A stretch of 64,000 nucleotides of DNA from Acidovorax delafieldii (GCA_002377855.1 DFQQ01000025.1:1-64000), one strand, 5' to 3'; shown: positions 9,602-18,353, counted from the first letter of the stretch. Program-made: numbers and translations. The notes: generated from the letters alone by a model not told the origin.

Positions 9602-10546
9602 ATGAGCGGATGTGGAACCGGGGGCTGCGGCTGCAGCTCCACCGAAAGCAGCGCCGCTGGCGCACCTGCCAGCACGCTGACGCCCACCCAGTCTGCGGCC
9701 TATGAGGCGCTGGCGGCGTCCATGGCCGATGCTCCAGCGCAGGCGGCCATGGCGGCTGTAGCGCCTGCAGCCGGCGGCCTGGTGGCCGCAGTGGCTACCG
9801 TCAACGGAGTGTCCTTGAATGCACCCCATGAGCTGCTGGACGAGGAAACCCTGCGCCAGCGCGCCTGCACCGAATTGCTGCGCCAGGCGGCCCAGCAAGC
9901 CGGCTTGCTGGCTGCAGACGATGTGCCAGGCACCCAGGGCGCCATCAGTGCCGAGGCATCGAACGCCATTGAGCAACTGCTTGATCGCGAGCTGTCCGTT
10001 CCTGATCCGTCGGAGGAAGCCTGCCGCCGGTACCACGAAGCGCACCCTGCGGCACACGCGCAAGGCGAACGCGCCCACCTGCGCCATGTGCTTTTTGCCG
10101 TGACGCCTGGCGTTGACGTCAAGCAGCTGCGCCTGCGCGCAGAAGCCATGCTGATCGACCTGCGCTGCGCAGACGACGGCGGCGCCAAGTTTGCCGAGGC
10201 CGCCGCCCAGTGGTCCAACTGCCCCAGCGGACAGCAAGGGGGAGATCTCGGCTGGCTCACCCGTGCCGACTGCGCGCCTGAGTTCGGCCGCGAAGTGTTC
10301 GGTGGCCCCGAGATCGGTGTGCTGGCACGGCTGGTACACAGCCGTTTCGGCCTGCATGTGGTGGAGGTGGTCGCGCGCGACCCAGGGCAGCAGCCTGCGT
10401 TCGAGGAAGTGCGCCAAGCCATCGCCTTGACCCTGCGCCAGCAGGCCTGGGTGAATGCGTTGCGCCAATATTTGCAATTGCTCGCTGGCGCTGCTGCTGT
10501 TGAAGGCGTCATGCTGGACGCAGCCGAGACGCCGCTTGTACAGTAG
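9602..10546 (+). CDS. Parvulin-type peptidyl-prolyl isomerase (NifM/PpiC-like) of the nar operon
   Basis: This 314-aa protein has a parvulin domain in its second half (about residues 155-260). Recognisable landmarks are RAHLRHVLFAVTP, then a QWSNCPSGQQGGDLGW tract and SRFGLHVVEV, all typical of PpiC and NifM isomerases. No signal peptide is seen, so it is likely cytoplasmic. The N-terminus is Cys-Gly rich, with Cys4, Cys9 and Cys11 in MSGCGTGGCGCSS, which may bind metal. It follows narI with an AAGGAG site, so it probably helps fold or mature the nitrate reductase, as NifM does for nitrogenase Fe protein. The isomerase family is clear; the client is inferred from position. Confidence 0.85.
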   Translation: MSGCGTGGCGCSSTESSAAGAPASTLTPTQSAAYEALAASMADAPAQAAMAAVAPAAGGLVAAVATVNGVSLNAPHELLDEETLRQRACTELLRQAAQQAGLLAADDVPGTQGAISAEASNAIEQLLDRELSVPDPSEEACRRYHEAHPAAHAQGERAHLRHVLFAVTPGVDVKQLRLRAEAMLIDLRCADDGGAKFAEAAAQWSNCPSGQQGGDLGWLTRADCAPEFGREVFGGPEIGVLARLVHSRFGLHVVEVVARDPGQQPAFEEVRQAIALTLRQQAWVNALRQYLQLLAGAAAVEGVMLDAAETPLVQ

Positions 10547-10572
10547 GCCATCGCGTTCCACCGGATGACACC

Positions 10573-11247
10573 ATGCCTGACGAACTGCTAGACCGTTTGC
10601 GCCGCTTTCACAACGACGCGTTCCCTCAGTACCGTGAGCAGTTCAAAAACCTGGTGGATGAGGGCCAACACCCCACCACCTTGTTCATCGGCTGCTCCGA
10701 TTCGCGCCTGGTCCCGTATCTGTTGACAGGGGCAGGACCGGGTGAGTTGTTTCTGGTGCGTAACGTGGGTGCTTTTGTGCCGCCGTACGATGGCTCGCAC
10801 GGTCACCACGGCACCACGGCGGCCATTGAATTTGCGGTGCTCAACCTGCAGGTGCGCCGCATCATCGTGTGCGGCCACAGTCACTGTGGGGCTATCAAGG
10901 CGATGTATGGTGAGGTCTCGCCCGAGGCGCCCAACCTCAACCGCTGGCTTGACCTGGGGCGTGAGGCCCTGCTGCCTGTGCAGCCGGGCCCAGAAGCCTT
11001 GCGCCGTACAGAACAGCGTGCCGTGGTACTCCAGCTGGAACGTCTGATGGAGTACCCCATGGTTCGCAGTCGTGTGCAAACGGGGCAGATCAGCCTGCAC
11101 GGCTGGCACTACGTGATTGAAGATGGGGAAGTGCACGTTTTTGACGTCCAGACGGGTGGTTTTGTGCCGGCCTCCAGGGCCGACAACAGCGGCACGGGGC
11201 CGTACCAGCCCTATGTGGAGCACGATGGCCAAGTGCTGCTGGACTAG
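10573..11247 (+). CDS. Beta-class carbonic anhydrase
   Basis: This zinc enzyme interconverts CO2 and bicarbonate in the cytoplasm. It is 224 aa. The metal ligands Cys41 (in GCSDSR), His102 and Cys105 (in CGHSHCGA) are present, as is the Asp43-Arg45 dyad. It lies 26 bp after the parvulin gene on the same strand, at the end of the nar cluster, so it may be co-expressed under nitrate-respiring conditions. No strong ribosome-binding site precedes the ATG. The enzyme class is secure, but the specific link to nitrate respiration is not. Confidence 0.93.
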   Translation: MPDELLDRLRRFHNDAFPQYREQFKNLVDEGQHPTTLFIGCSDSRLVPYLLTGAGPGELFLVRNVGAFVPPYDGSHGHHGTTAAIEFAVLNLQVRRIIVCGHSHCGAIKAMYGEVSPEAPNLNRWLDLGREALLPVQPGPEALRRTEQRAVVLQLERLMEYPMVRSRVQTGQISLHGWHYVIEDGEVHVFDVQTGGFVPASRADNSGTGPYQPYVEHDGQVLLD

Positions 11248-11300
11248 CATTTGCTGCTTGGCGACTCGCCCGGTTGGCAATGCCGTGCTTTTGCCCCTTC

Positions 11301-11314
11301 TTGATTGAGCGCAA
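11301..11314. promoter_or_regulatory. Weak FNR/Anr-like site upstream of nrdJ
   Basis: TTGAT-TGAG-CGCAA matches the FNR/Anr palindrome TTGAT-N4-ATCAA at 8 of 10 positions: one half is perfect and the other matches 3 of 5. It lies about 37 bp before the nrdJ start codon, which is close for a class II activator position relative to the start of transcription. The gene-family context (oxygen-independent nucleotide reduction beside nitrate respiration) makes it plausible, but one short degenerate match is weak evidence. Confidence 0.25.
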
Positions 11315-11350
11315 GGCCGCCACCAAGGGAACCTTGAATCATTCCGAGCC

Positions 11351-13804
11351 ATGAAGCGCGAAACTCCCCCCTCTCTTACTCCCTCCAATTCCGCACTGCA
11401 GCCCATCAGCCTTGATGTGCTGCGCGAGAAGTACCTCAAACCCGGCGAGACCGGCGTTGAAGACCTGTACGGCCGCGTGGCCCGCGCGCTGGCGTCGGTC
11501 GAGGCGCCCGAACTGCGCGAAAAATACGAATCTCTCTTTCTGGCCAACCTGCATGCAGGTGCCATTGGCGCGGGCCGCATCATGAGTGCAGCGGGCACCG
11601 ACATCCAGGCCACGCTCATCAACTGCTTCGTGCAGCCGGTGGGCGACTGCATTCAGGGCGTGGACGACGAAGGCTTTCCCGGCATTTACGAAGCGCTGCG
11701 GGAAGCTGCCGAAACCATGCGGCGCGGTGGTGGTGTGGGCTACGACTTTTCGCGCATCCGCCCCCGGGGCGCCGAAGTCAAGGGCACCCATTCCATGGCG
11801 TCGGGGCCGTGCAGCTACATCAATGTGTTCGACCAGTCCTGCTCTACGGTCGAGAGCGCAGGTTCGCGCCGCGGCGCGCAGATGGGCGTGCTGCGCATCG
11901 ACCACCCCGATGTGAAGGAATTCATCACCGCCAAACGCACCCCAGGCCGGTGGAACAATTTCAACGTTTCGGTGGGGGTGTCGGATGCTTTCATCGAAGC
12001 CGTCCAGGCCGATGGCCCTTGGGAACTGGTGCACCGTGCGCGGCCTGGCGCTTCCCTGCAGGCGCAAGGCGCATACCAGCGGGCGGACGGTCTGTGGGTG
12101 TATGCCACGGTGTCCGCGCGGGAGCTGTGGGACACGATCATGAAGTCGGCCTACGACTTTGCCGAACCGGGCATTCTGTTCCTGGGGCGCATCAACGAAG
12201 ACAACAATCTCCACTACTGTGAAGAGATTGCCGCCACCAATCCCTGTGGCGAGCAGCCACTGCCGTCTTACGGTTGCTGCGATCTGGGGCCCATCATCCT
12301 CACGCGCTTTGTGCGCAATGCCTTTGGGCGTGGCGGCGCTGCCGCGTTTGACTTCGAAGCTTTCGAGCAGGCCGTGGCGCTGCAGGTGCGGGCGCTCGAC
12401 AACGTACTGGACGTGACTTTCTGGCCGCTGCCGCAGCAGCGCGATGAAGCCATGGCCAAGCGCCGCATCGGTGTGGGCTTTACAGGCATGGGCAATACGT
12501 TGGCCATGCTGTGCCTGCGCTACAACGCGCCCGAAGGCCGCGCCATGGCCGCCCGCATTGCCGAGCGCATGCGAAACGCCGCGTACGAGGCGTCAGTGGC
12601 ATTGGCCCAGGAAAAGGGCGCGTTCCCCAAATTCAACGCAGACGGCTACCTGGCTGCTGGCACGTTCGCCAGCCGCCTGCCCGCCGCCTTGCAAAAGAGC
12701 ATTCGCAAGCACGGCATTCGCAACAGCCACCTGCTGTCCATCGCGCCCACGGGCACGGTGAGCCTTGCGTTTGCCGACAATGCCTCCAACGGCATTGAAC
12801 CCCCGTTCTCGTGGATGTACAAGCGCAAGAAGCGCGAAGCCGACGGCAGCACGAGCGAGTACGCTGTGGAAGACCACGCGTGGCGTCTGTACCGTGACGG
12901 CGGTGGCGATGTCAGCGCGCTGCCTGAGTACTTCGTGTCGGCCCTGGCCATGTCTGCGCAAGACCACATCGCCATGATGGAGGCGGTGCAGCCCTTTGTG
13001 GATACGGCCATTTCCAAAACGGTGAACATCCCGGCCGATTACCCCTACGAAGACTTCAAGGACCTGTACCTGCAGGCCTGGCGCGCGCGACTCAAGGGCT
13101 TGGCCACCTACCGCCCCAATGCCATCCTGGGCTCCGTGCTGGAAGTGCACACTCCCGCGCCAGCGCCAGCCGCCGCGGCCCCGACCCCCGCCCCTGTTGC
13201 GGCAACGCCGGTGGCGGATCCCATGCGCACCGTGATCGAAAGCCGCCCCAAGGGGGGCCTCTCGGCCGTGGCGGAGAAGGTCGAGTACTGGACGCAGGAG
13301 GGCCACAAGACGCTGTACATCGTGGTGTCATTCCTCCCTGTGCCCACGGGCGTTGGCAGCGGTACGGTGGATCGTGCCATCGAGTTCTTCATGCCTGTGG
13401 GCCAAAGCGGCGAGTCGCAACAATGGATCACGTCCAGCATGCGACTGCTGTCGCTGGCGGCGCGCGGTGGTTTTCTGGAGCGGGCGCTGTCGGACATGCG
13501 CAAGGTGGCGTGGGACCGCGGCCCCGTGCGCCTTGGAACCCACCAGCGCGCCGACGGTGCCATGGTGCCCATGTGGCACGACTCCGAAGTGGCCGCCATT
13601 GCCTTTGCGGTGCAGAACATCCTGGCGCGCCGCGTGGCCGAGCCTCAGCAGCAATCCCTGCCGCTGGATGAGCCCGAAGCGCCAGCTGGCATGCCGCCCG
13701 CGATGGCAGGCAAGAAGTGCACTGAATGCGGCGCGCACGCCGTGATTCGCAAGGACGGCTGCGACTACTGCACGCAATGCGGGCATCTAGGTAGCTGCGG
13801 ATGA
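11351..13804 (+). CDS. nrdJ: Adenosylcobalamin-dependent (class II) ribonucleotide reductase NrdJ
   Basis: This enzyme makes deoxyribonucleotides from ribonucleotides using adenosylcobalamin to generate the thiyl radical, so it works with or without oxygen. It is 817 aa. The catalytic loop NPCGEQPLPSYGCC is visible with Cys299 and Glu301. SAGSRRGAQMGVLRIDHPD and FTGMGNTLAMLCLRYNAPEG are further reductase landmarks. An Ala/Pro-rich linker near residues 598-616 leads to a C-terminal domain ending in two CxxC pairs (KCTECG and DYCTQCG), the reducing tail typical of NrdJ. The last codon overlaps the nnrS start by 4 bp. Its place between nar and nnrS suggests use during anaerobic growth. Confidence 0.95.
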   Translation: MKRETPPSLTPSNSALQPISLDVLREKYLKPGETGVEDLYGRVARALASVEAPELREKYESLFLANLHAGAIGAGRIMSAAGTDIQATLINCFVQPVGDCIQGVDDEGFPGIYEALREAAETMRRGGGVGYDFSRIRPRGAEVKGTHSMASGPCSYINVFDQSCSTVESAGSRRGAQMGVLRIDHPDVKEFITAKRTPGRWNNFNVSVGVSDAFIEAVQADGPWELVHRARPGASLQAQGAYQRADGLWVYATVSARELWDTIMKSAYDFAEPGILFLGRINEDNNLHYCEEIAATNPCGEQPLPSYGCCDLGPIILTRFVRNAFGRGGAAAFDFEAFEQAVALQVRALDNVLDVTFWPLPQQRDEAMAKRRIGVGFTGMGNTLAMLCLRYNAPEGRAMAARIAERMRNAAYEASVALAQEKGAFPKFNADGYLAAGTFASRLPAALQKSIRKHGIRNSHLLSIAPTGTVSLAFADNASNGIEPPFSWMYKRKKREADGSTSEYAVEDHAWRLYRDGGGDVSALPEYFVSALAMSAQDHIAMMEAVQPFVDTAISKTVNIPADYPYEDFKDLYLQAWRARLKGLATYRPNAILGSVLEVHTPAPAPAAAAPTPAPVAATPVADPMRTVIESRPKGGLSAVAEKVEYWTQEGHKTLYIVVSFLPVPTGVGSGTVDRAIEFFMPVGQSGESQQWITSSMRLLSLAARGGFLERALSDMRKVAWDRGPVRLGTHQRADGAMVPMWHDSEVAAIAFAVQNILARRVAEPQQQSLPLDEPEAPAGMPPAMAGKKCTECGAHAVIRKDGCDYCTQCGHLGSCG

Positions 13805-15147
13805 ATGCACCACGCCCCACCATTGCGCTCAAAGTGGCCTCGGGCAAACCCTCGCCAGAGGCACTGGCACAGCTGGACAAACGCTGGCGCTGGCAATACC
13901 TCATGCTGGCGCCTCACCGGCTGAGCTTTTTTCTGGCCATGGTCGTCCTGATGGCTTCTGCGTTGTGGTGGGGGGCGGTGCAGCTCGACCGCGCCACCGG
14001 ATGGTGGGGACTGCCGTACACCTCGGCGTACGCGGTGTCTCCCACGTTGGTGCATTCGGTGGTGATGGTGCTTGGGTTCATACCCTTGTTTTTTGCTGGC
14101 TTTCTTTTCACGGCGGGCCCCAAGTGGCTCGGTGTCGAGCCGCTGCCCGTGTCCGCACTGCGCCCGCCGCTGTTTTTGCAGGCCCTGGGGTGGCTGTCGT
14201 GGCTCGTGGGTGCGCATCTGCATGCCGTTCTCGCGTTGACAGGTTTGTTTTTGGCTTGTGCCGGGCTGGCGTGGATGACCGTGCAGTTCTGGGGCCGTGT
14301 GCGCCTGAGCCAGGCCGAGGACCAGCTGCATGCCCGGGTCATCGCCTGCGCGTGCGTGCTGGGCACGCTGAGTGCCGCTGGCGTTGGGGTGGGCATGCTG
14401 CTGCAGGCGCATGCATTGGCACGGGTGTGGGTGTTCTGTGCCCTGTGGGGCTTTGTCGTGGTGGTCTACGTCACTGTGGCGCACCGCATGATTCCTTTCT
14501 TTACCTCCAGCGCCATGCCCATGGTGCAGGCGTGGCGTCCGTTCTGGGTGCTGTGGCTCATGCTGGCGGCAGCGGCAATGCAGGTGGTTGCGGCTTGGCT
14601 GGAGTGGGGTGGCATTGCTTCCAGCGCTTTCGGCCCTGCATGGGCGGTGGTGCACGGCGCGCTGCAGGTGGCGGTGGGCTGCGTGCTTGTGTGGCTGGCG
14701 TGGGTCTGGGGCTTGGTGCAAAGCCTCAAGAACAAGCTTTTGGCCATGCTGCACATTGGTTTTCTGTGGTTGGGCGCGGCCTTCCTGCTCGGTGGGTTGG
14801 CCCAGTGGCTGACCGCAGGGCTGGGTGTGGGCAGCCTGGGGCTGGGCGCTTTGCATGCCTTGTCGATGGGTTGCCTGGCATCGCTCATGCTGGCCATGGT
14901 CACGCGGGTGTCGTGCGGGCACAGTGGCCGCGCGCTGGTGGCTGACCGCATCGCATGGTCGCTGTTTTGTATTCTGCAAGTGGCCACCTTGTTGCGCATT
15001 TGCGCCACCTTGCCTGTTTTGCCGGTGGGCTGGTTGCCGTGGCTGCTGCTGGCCAGCGCAGGCACCTGGCTCCTGACCATGGCCGCTTGGGGCGGCCGGC
15101 TGGCGCGCTGGTATGGCTGCCTGCGGGCCGATGGCCGTCCGGGCTGA
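13801..15147 (+). CDS. nnrS: NnrS-family heme/copper membrane protein
   Basis: This is a polytopic inner-membrane protein of the NnrS family, known to hold heme and copper and to ease nitrosative stress in denitrifiers. It is 448 aa with about 12 membrane segments. Family marks are WRWQYLMLAPHRLSFFLAM near the start, GFIPLFFAGFLFTAGPKWL, the VAHRMIPFFTSS tract in the middle, and a LHALSMGCLASLMLAMVTR segment. Its ATG overlaps the nrdJ stop codon, so the two are probably translated together. The nitrite made by NarG can yield NO, which fits the neighbourhood. Confidence 0.93.
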   Translation: MNAPRPTIALKVASGKPSPEALAQLDKRWRWQYLMLAPHRLSFFLAMVVLMASALWWGAVQLDRATGWWGLPYTSAYAVSPTLVHSVVMVLGFIPLFFAGFLFTAGPKWLGVEPLPVSALRPPLFLQALGWLSWLVGAHLHAVLALTGLFLACAGLAWMTVQFWGRVRLSQAEDQLHARVIACACVLGTLSAAGVGVGMLLQAHALARVWVFCALWGFVVVVYVTVAHRMIPFFTSSAMPMVQAWRPFWVLWLMLAAAAMQVVAAWLEWGGIASSAFGPAWAVVHGALQVAVGCVLVWLAWVWGLVQSLKNKLLAMLHIGFLWLGAAFLLGGLAQWLTAGLGVGSLGLGALHALSMGCLASLMLAMVTRVSCGHSGRALVADRIAWSLFCILQVATLLRICATLPVLPVGWLPWLLLASAGTWLLTMAAWGGRLARWYGCLRADGRPG

Positions 15148-15170
15148 AACCTTTGACGAAAGGATCCACC

Positions 15171-15875
15171 ATGTCTGTCATCCCGTGGCCTTTGACCCCA
15201 GCGCGGCCCAGTGGCCAACGTGGCGCGGGCGCAGCGAAGCATGCCATGATTGAAAACATGCCAAGTGTTGAAGACACGGCCAGCCTCGCGGCCGCGCTGA
15301 TCCAGTCCCGCCAGACCATATTGCCCAAGCGCCTGGGGGCGCCAGGGCCCAATGTGGCTGAGCTGGCCGCCATATTGCAGGCCGCAGCCCACGCGCCCGA
15401 CCATGGCCAGCTGGTGCCCTGGCGTTTTGTTCTGGTGCCCGACACCTCGCGCACACTGCTGGCCGATGTGTTTGCCCAGGCATTGCTGGAGCGCGACCCC
15501 GAGGCGGCACCCGAGCAGGTGGAGCAGGCGCGCGAGAAGGCCTATCGCTCGCCCGTTTTGCTGCTAGCGGTGGTGGATGCCGAGCGGGGAGACGCCGACA
15601 TTGAGCTGGCCGAACGCGTGGTATCTGCTGGCTGCGCCATCCAGAACATGTTGCTCATGGCCACGGCACAGGGATACGGCTCGGCGCTGACGAGTGGCAA
15701 GGCTTTGAAGGCGTCGAGTCTGCGCGCGCTGTTCCGGCTGGGCCCTGATGAACAGGCGTTGTGCTTCGTGAGCATTGGCACCGTGGTGTCTCGCAAGGGC
15801 GCCCGGCTTCGCCCCGCCGTCAGCAGTTACGTGAGCACGCTGGACGAGCACCGGGGCATACTGCCCGGGTTTTGA
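15171..15875 (+). CDS. Nitroreductase-family FMN protein
   Basis: This FMN-dependent oxidoreductase has the nitroreductase fold and would use NAD(P)H to reduce nitro or similar groups. The chosen ATG gives 234 aa and is preceded by a good AAAGGAT site; an inner ATG at 15246 is possible. The segment SRQTILPKRLGAPGP followed by HAPDHGQLVPWRFVLVP is the FMN-binding N-terminal part, and a Gly/Ala-rich LMATAQGYGSALTSGK segment lies in the C-terminal half. It resembles YdjA-type short nitroreductases. The substrate is unknown. It follows nnrS by 23 bp in the same direction. Confidence 0.85.
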   Translation: MSVIPWPLTPARPSGQRGAGAAKHAMIENMPSVEDTASLAAALIQSRQTILPKRLGAPGPNVAELAAILQAAAHAPDHGQLVPWRFVLVPDTSRTLLADVFAQALLERDPEAAPEQVEQAREKAYRSPVLLLAVVDAERGDADIELAERVVSAGCAIQNMLLMATAQGYGSALTSGKALKASSLRALFRLGPDEQALCFVSIGTVVSRKGARLRPAVSSYVSTLDEHRGILPGF

Positions 15876-15907
15876 ACCTTAGACTGACCGATTTTTGAAG
15901 AGTACCC

Positions 15908-16321
15908 ATGGACATTTCCAGCTTTGACGATTTACTGCACGCCGCGCGGCTGCAACCCGAGCCGCAGCGCTTGCTGTTCGTTTTTGCCGGTGTGGAGTTG
16001 CCGGACGACGCCACTGCCGCCCAGCGTGCCCGCTTCGAGCAAGGGCAGGGCGGGGCCCTGGTGCCACTGATGTGCGTAGACAAGACGCCCCAGGAGTTGG
16101 CTTCGTTTGATGCGCTGGTGGCCGAAGCCCAGCAGTTCACGGCACCTGGGCACGACTGGGTCATGGTGTTTGCCGCTGCCATGTCGGGCACGCTCAACCA
16201 TGCCCCCAGCAGCGCTGATGCCGAAGGGCCGCTGCAGAGCATGGTCGACTCGATCAAGCGCGGGGCGATTGATTCCTTCATTCCCTTCGATCGCCAGGGT
16301 CATCCGGTGCGCCTGGGGTGA
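15908..16321 (+). CDS. Small conserved protein of unknown function, downstream of the nar-nrdJ cluster
   Basis: This 137-aa soluble protein has no signal peptide, membrane segment or known catalytic motif. I recall that homologs in related genomes carry the label ribonucleotide reductase subunit alpha, but nothing here supports that: there is no Cys-Gly-Glu catalytic loop and it is far too short. Conserved-looking parts are LLFVFAGVELPDD near residue 25 and the C-terminal FIPFDRQGHPVRLG. It starts 32 bp after the nitroreductase with a GAAGAG site. The context suggests a role linked to anaerobic or nitrate metabolism, but that is only guilt by association. Confidence 0.75.
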   Translation: MDISSFDDLLHAARLQPEPQRLLFVFAGVELPDDATAAQRARFEQGQGGALVPLMCVDKTPQELASFDALVAEAQQFTAPGHDWVMVFAAAMSGTLNHAPSSADAEGPLQSMVDSIKRGAIDSFIPFDRQGHPVRLG

Positions 16322-16396
16322 GCGCCACTGGGCGATTCCACCCTACAACCCTGCCGAGATATTCGCTGAGAAACATGTTGGGAAACACGCAGAGAT

Positions 16397-16945
16397 ATGG
16401 CCACATCCGCGGGCTTGCCCGGCTTTAATACCCCAGCCGTGGGGTTTGAGCAGCCCTTCGCCATGCTGGAGGCTTGCCACGAGCGTGTCGAGCGCACGCT
16501 GACCCTGTTGGCGCGGCTGCGCGCTTACTTGAGCGAGCAGCCGGCGGACGATGCCGCCCGCCAGGCCGCCCGCGACGTGCTGCGTTACTTTGACATGGCC
16601 GCGCCGCTGCACCACGAGGATGAAGAGCTGCATGTTTTTCCGCTGCTTCTCGCCCGGGGCGCGCCCTCGGTGGTGGCTCTGGTGCACCAGCTTCAGCAGG
16701 ACCATGTGTGCATGGCTGCCGACTGGGCGGCCGCGCGGGGCGCCCTGCTGGCGGTATCCGAGGGGCGTGCGGCAGGCTTTAGCGCGCAGGACGAAGCCCA
16801 GCTGGACCAGTTTGCCCAGCGCTACGGGCAGCACATCCAGGCCGAGGAAGGCACTGCCTATCCCAGCGCCCAGGCCCTGTTGCCGCAGGAGGAACTGCAT
16901 TCGATGGGGCTGGAGATGGCGGGGCGCCGCCGAAGCACCAAGTAA
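16397..16945 (+). CDS. Hemerythrin HHE domain protein
   Basis: This 182-aa cytoplasmic four-helix protein is likely to carry a non-heme diiron centre. Candidate ligands are His28, His72/His73, Glu77, His79, His97, His103, His146 and Glu150; HHEDEELHVFP and YGQHIQAEEG are the typical HHE elements. Such proteins bind oxygen or NO or guard iron-sulfur proteins in denitrifiers. The neighbours (nar, nnrS, nrdJ) fit an NO or oxygen-sensing or repair role. The reading frame is preceded by GAGAT, a modest ribosome-binding site. Confidence 0.85.
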   Translation: MATSAGLPGFNTPAVGFEQPFAMLEACHERVERTLTLLARLRAYLSEQPADDAARQAARDVLRYFDMAAPLHHEDEELHVFPLLLARGAPSVVALVHQLQQDHVCMAADWAAARGALLAVSEGRAAGFSAQDEAQLDQFAQRYGQHIQAEEGTAYPSAQALLPQEELHSMGLEMAGRRRSTK

Positions 16946-16990
16946 TGCTATCGTATTGATAGCTGTTGGCGCTTTGTTATAGGGCGGTAT
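16946..16990. repeat. Copy of dispersed AGCGCTT-family palindromic repeat
   Basis: This intergenic sequence after the hemerythrin gene contains GCTATCGTATTGATAGCTG and GTTGGCGCTTTGTTAT. It matches the GATAGCTG-tGGCGCTT block of the copies at 21981, 33501, 54084 and 56121. The inner palindrome is degenerate here. It begins immediately after the stop codon and may act as a transcript end or processing site. It is the weaker end of the family. Confidence 0.5.
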
Positions 16991-17217
16991 GGCCACATTG
17001 GGCTCCACGTGCGAGTTGCGCTCTGGGCCGGCAAACTGCGGCACTATGGCCCACCGCGCTGCTGTTCGCCCTGCCCAGCGCAAGGGGAGGCCCCCTGAGC
17101 ACTATCGGCGCGTAGCTCGGGCACAACCCAGGTAGCGCATCAGCCTGCCCACCCGCTGGATGGCGGCTGGCGGCGCGATACTTGGCGTCCAGCCTCCGCC
17201 GTCCTCCTACCCCCAAA

Positions 17218-18291
17218 ATGTCCGTCAATCTTCTGTCGCGCGCGCTCGCCACCCTGCTTTTGGCCTGGGCGGCGGCCGCGGTCTGCGTGGCTCTGCACAC
17301 CCCACTGCCCTGGATGCTTGGCCCCTTGGTCGCCACATCTGTGCTGTCCATCGCGGGTGCCCCGACGGAAAGCTGGGCCCCTCTGCGCAATCTGGGGCAA
17401 TGGACCATTGGTGTCGCGCTGGGGTTGTATTTCACCCCCGAAGTGACCGCCCTGGTGGGCAGCCTCTGGTGGGCCATTGCACTGGGCATTGTGTGGGCGC
17501 TGCTGCTGGGCTGGGGTTTTGGCGCGTGGCTTTACCGATTGCATGCGCCCCGAATGCACGGCGTGCCCGCGTCCATGCTGCGCGCCACCAGCTACTTTGC
17601 GGGAGCCATTGGTGCTGCGTCGGAGATGACGCTGCTGGCAGAACGCGAAAACGCCCGCACCGATCTCGTGGCCGCAAGCCACAGCCTGCGGCTGCTCATC
17701 GTTACCCTCACGATTCCATTTGCCTTGCAGTGGAGTGGCTTGCACGGGCTGGACATTCTTGCGCCCACCGTGCGCGCGGTCGATGGGCCAGGCCTGGTGC
17801 TGCTGGCGGCGTTGACGGGTGGCGGGGCGTTGCTCATGGCGCGCCTGGGGCGCGCCAACCCATGGTTCATGGGCGCCATGGTGGTGTCGATGGGGCTCAC
17901 CATGGCAGGCATCACACTGTCGGCTGTGCCCCAAGGCCTGGTGAACGCAGCGCAGCTTTTCATTGGCGTGAGCCTGGGCGTGCGTTTTCGTGCCGATTTT
18001 CTGCGCGTTGCCCCGCGCTGGCTGGCGTCAGTGGCTGTGGGCACCGTGCTTTTGATGGGCGTGTGCGCTGCATTCGCTGCCCTGTTGGCATGGGCAACGG
18101 GGCTGCCGTGGGTGACATTGGTTTTGGGCACGTCGCCTGGTGGCATCGCAGAGATGTCCATCACCGCCAAGGTCTTGCAACTGGGGGTGCCGGTGGTTAC
18201 CGCGTTCCAGGTGTGCCGGTTGATGGCGGTGCTGACGCTGGTGGCGCCGATGTACCGCCGCCTCTACTGCGTGCGTCGCTGCGACGAGTGA
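17218..18291 (+). CDS. AbrB-family (AbrB duplication) membrane protein
   Basis: This is an integral membrane protein of 357 aa with about 10 hydrophobic segments, of the AbrB duplication family (COG3180), named for ammonia-monooxygenase-like proteins but not the DNA-binding AbrB. Two related halves can be seen, each with a Pro-Trp-Met-hGP type start (LPWMLGPLVATSVLS near residue 31 and NPWFMGAMVVSMGLTM near residue 216). A near-terminal LGTSPGGIAEMSITAK motif is typical. I chose the ATG at 17218, which puts the first hydrophobic segment at the N-terminus; an in-frame ATG lies 36 bases upstream. Its function is unknown; transport or regulation has been proposed for the family. Confidence 0.85.
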   Translation: MSVNLLSRALATLLLAWAAAAVCVALHTPLPWMLGPLVATSVLSIAGAPTESWAPLRNLGQWTIGVALGLYFTPEVTALVGSLWWAIALGIVWALLLGWGFGAWLYRLHAPRMHGVPASMLRATSYFAGAIGAASEMTLLAERENARTDLVAASHSLRLLIVTLTIPFALQWSGLHGLDILAPTVRAVDGPGLVLLAALTGGGALLMARLGRANPWFMGAMVVSMGLTMAGITLSAVPQGLVNAAQLFIGVSLGVRFRADFLRVAPRWLASVAVGTVLLMGVCAAFAALLAWATGLPWVTLVLGTSPGGIAEMSITAKVLQLGVPVVTAFQVCRLMAVLTLVAPMYRRLYCVRRCDE

Positions 18292-18304
18292 AGTCCGCAG
18301 CCCG

Positions 18305-18344
18305 GCACTGCAGACTCGCTCCTCAGGTCGCAGGAGCGCAGTGC
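18305..18344. terminator. Hairpin between convergent genes, probable bidirectional terminator
   Basis: Nested stems are visible: CGCTCCT (18317-18323) pairs with AGGAGCG (18332-18338), and outside it GCACTG (18305-18310) pairs with CAGTGC (18339-18344) across a 6-base bulge. There is no T-run. It lies exactly between the stop codons of the convergent AbrB-family and DUF3567 genes, which supports a termination or mRNA-end role. Confidence 0.5.
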
Positions 18345-18353
18345 CAAGGCGCC

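Noticed and set aside
11248..11350. A cobalamin riboswitch before the B12-dependent nrdJ
   Set aside because: The gap is only 103 bp, too short for a full riboswitch, and the B12-box sequence was not seen.
15908..16321. Naming the small protein a ribonucleotide reductase alpha subunit
   Set aside because: At 137 aa it lacks the catalytic Cys loop and barrel; the name would be carried over from nearby nrdJ.
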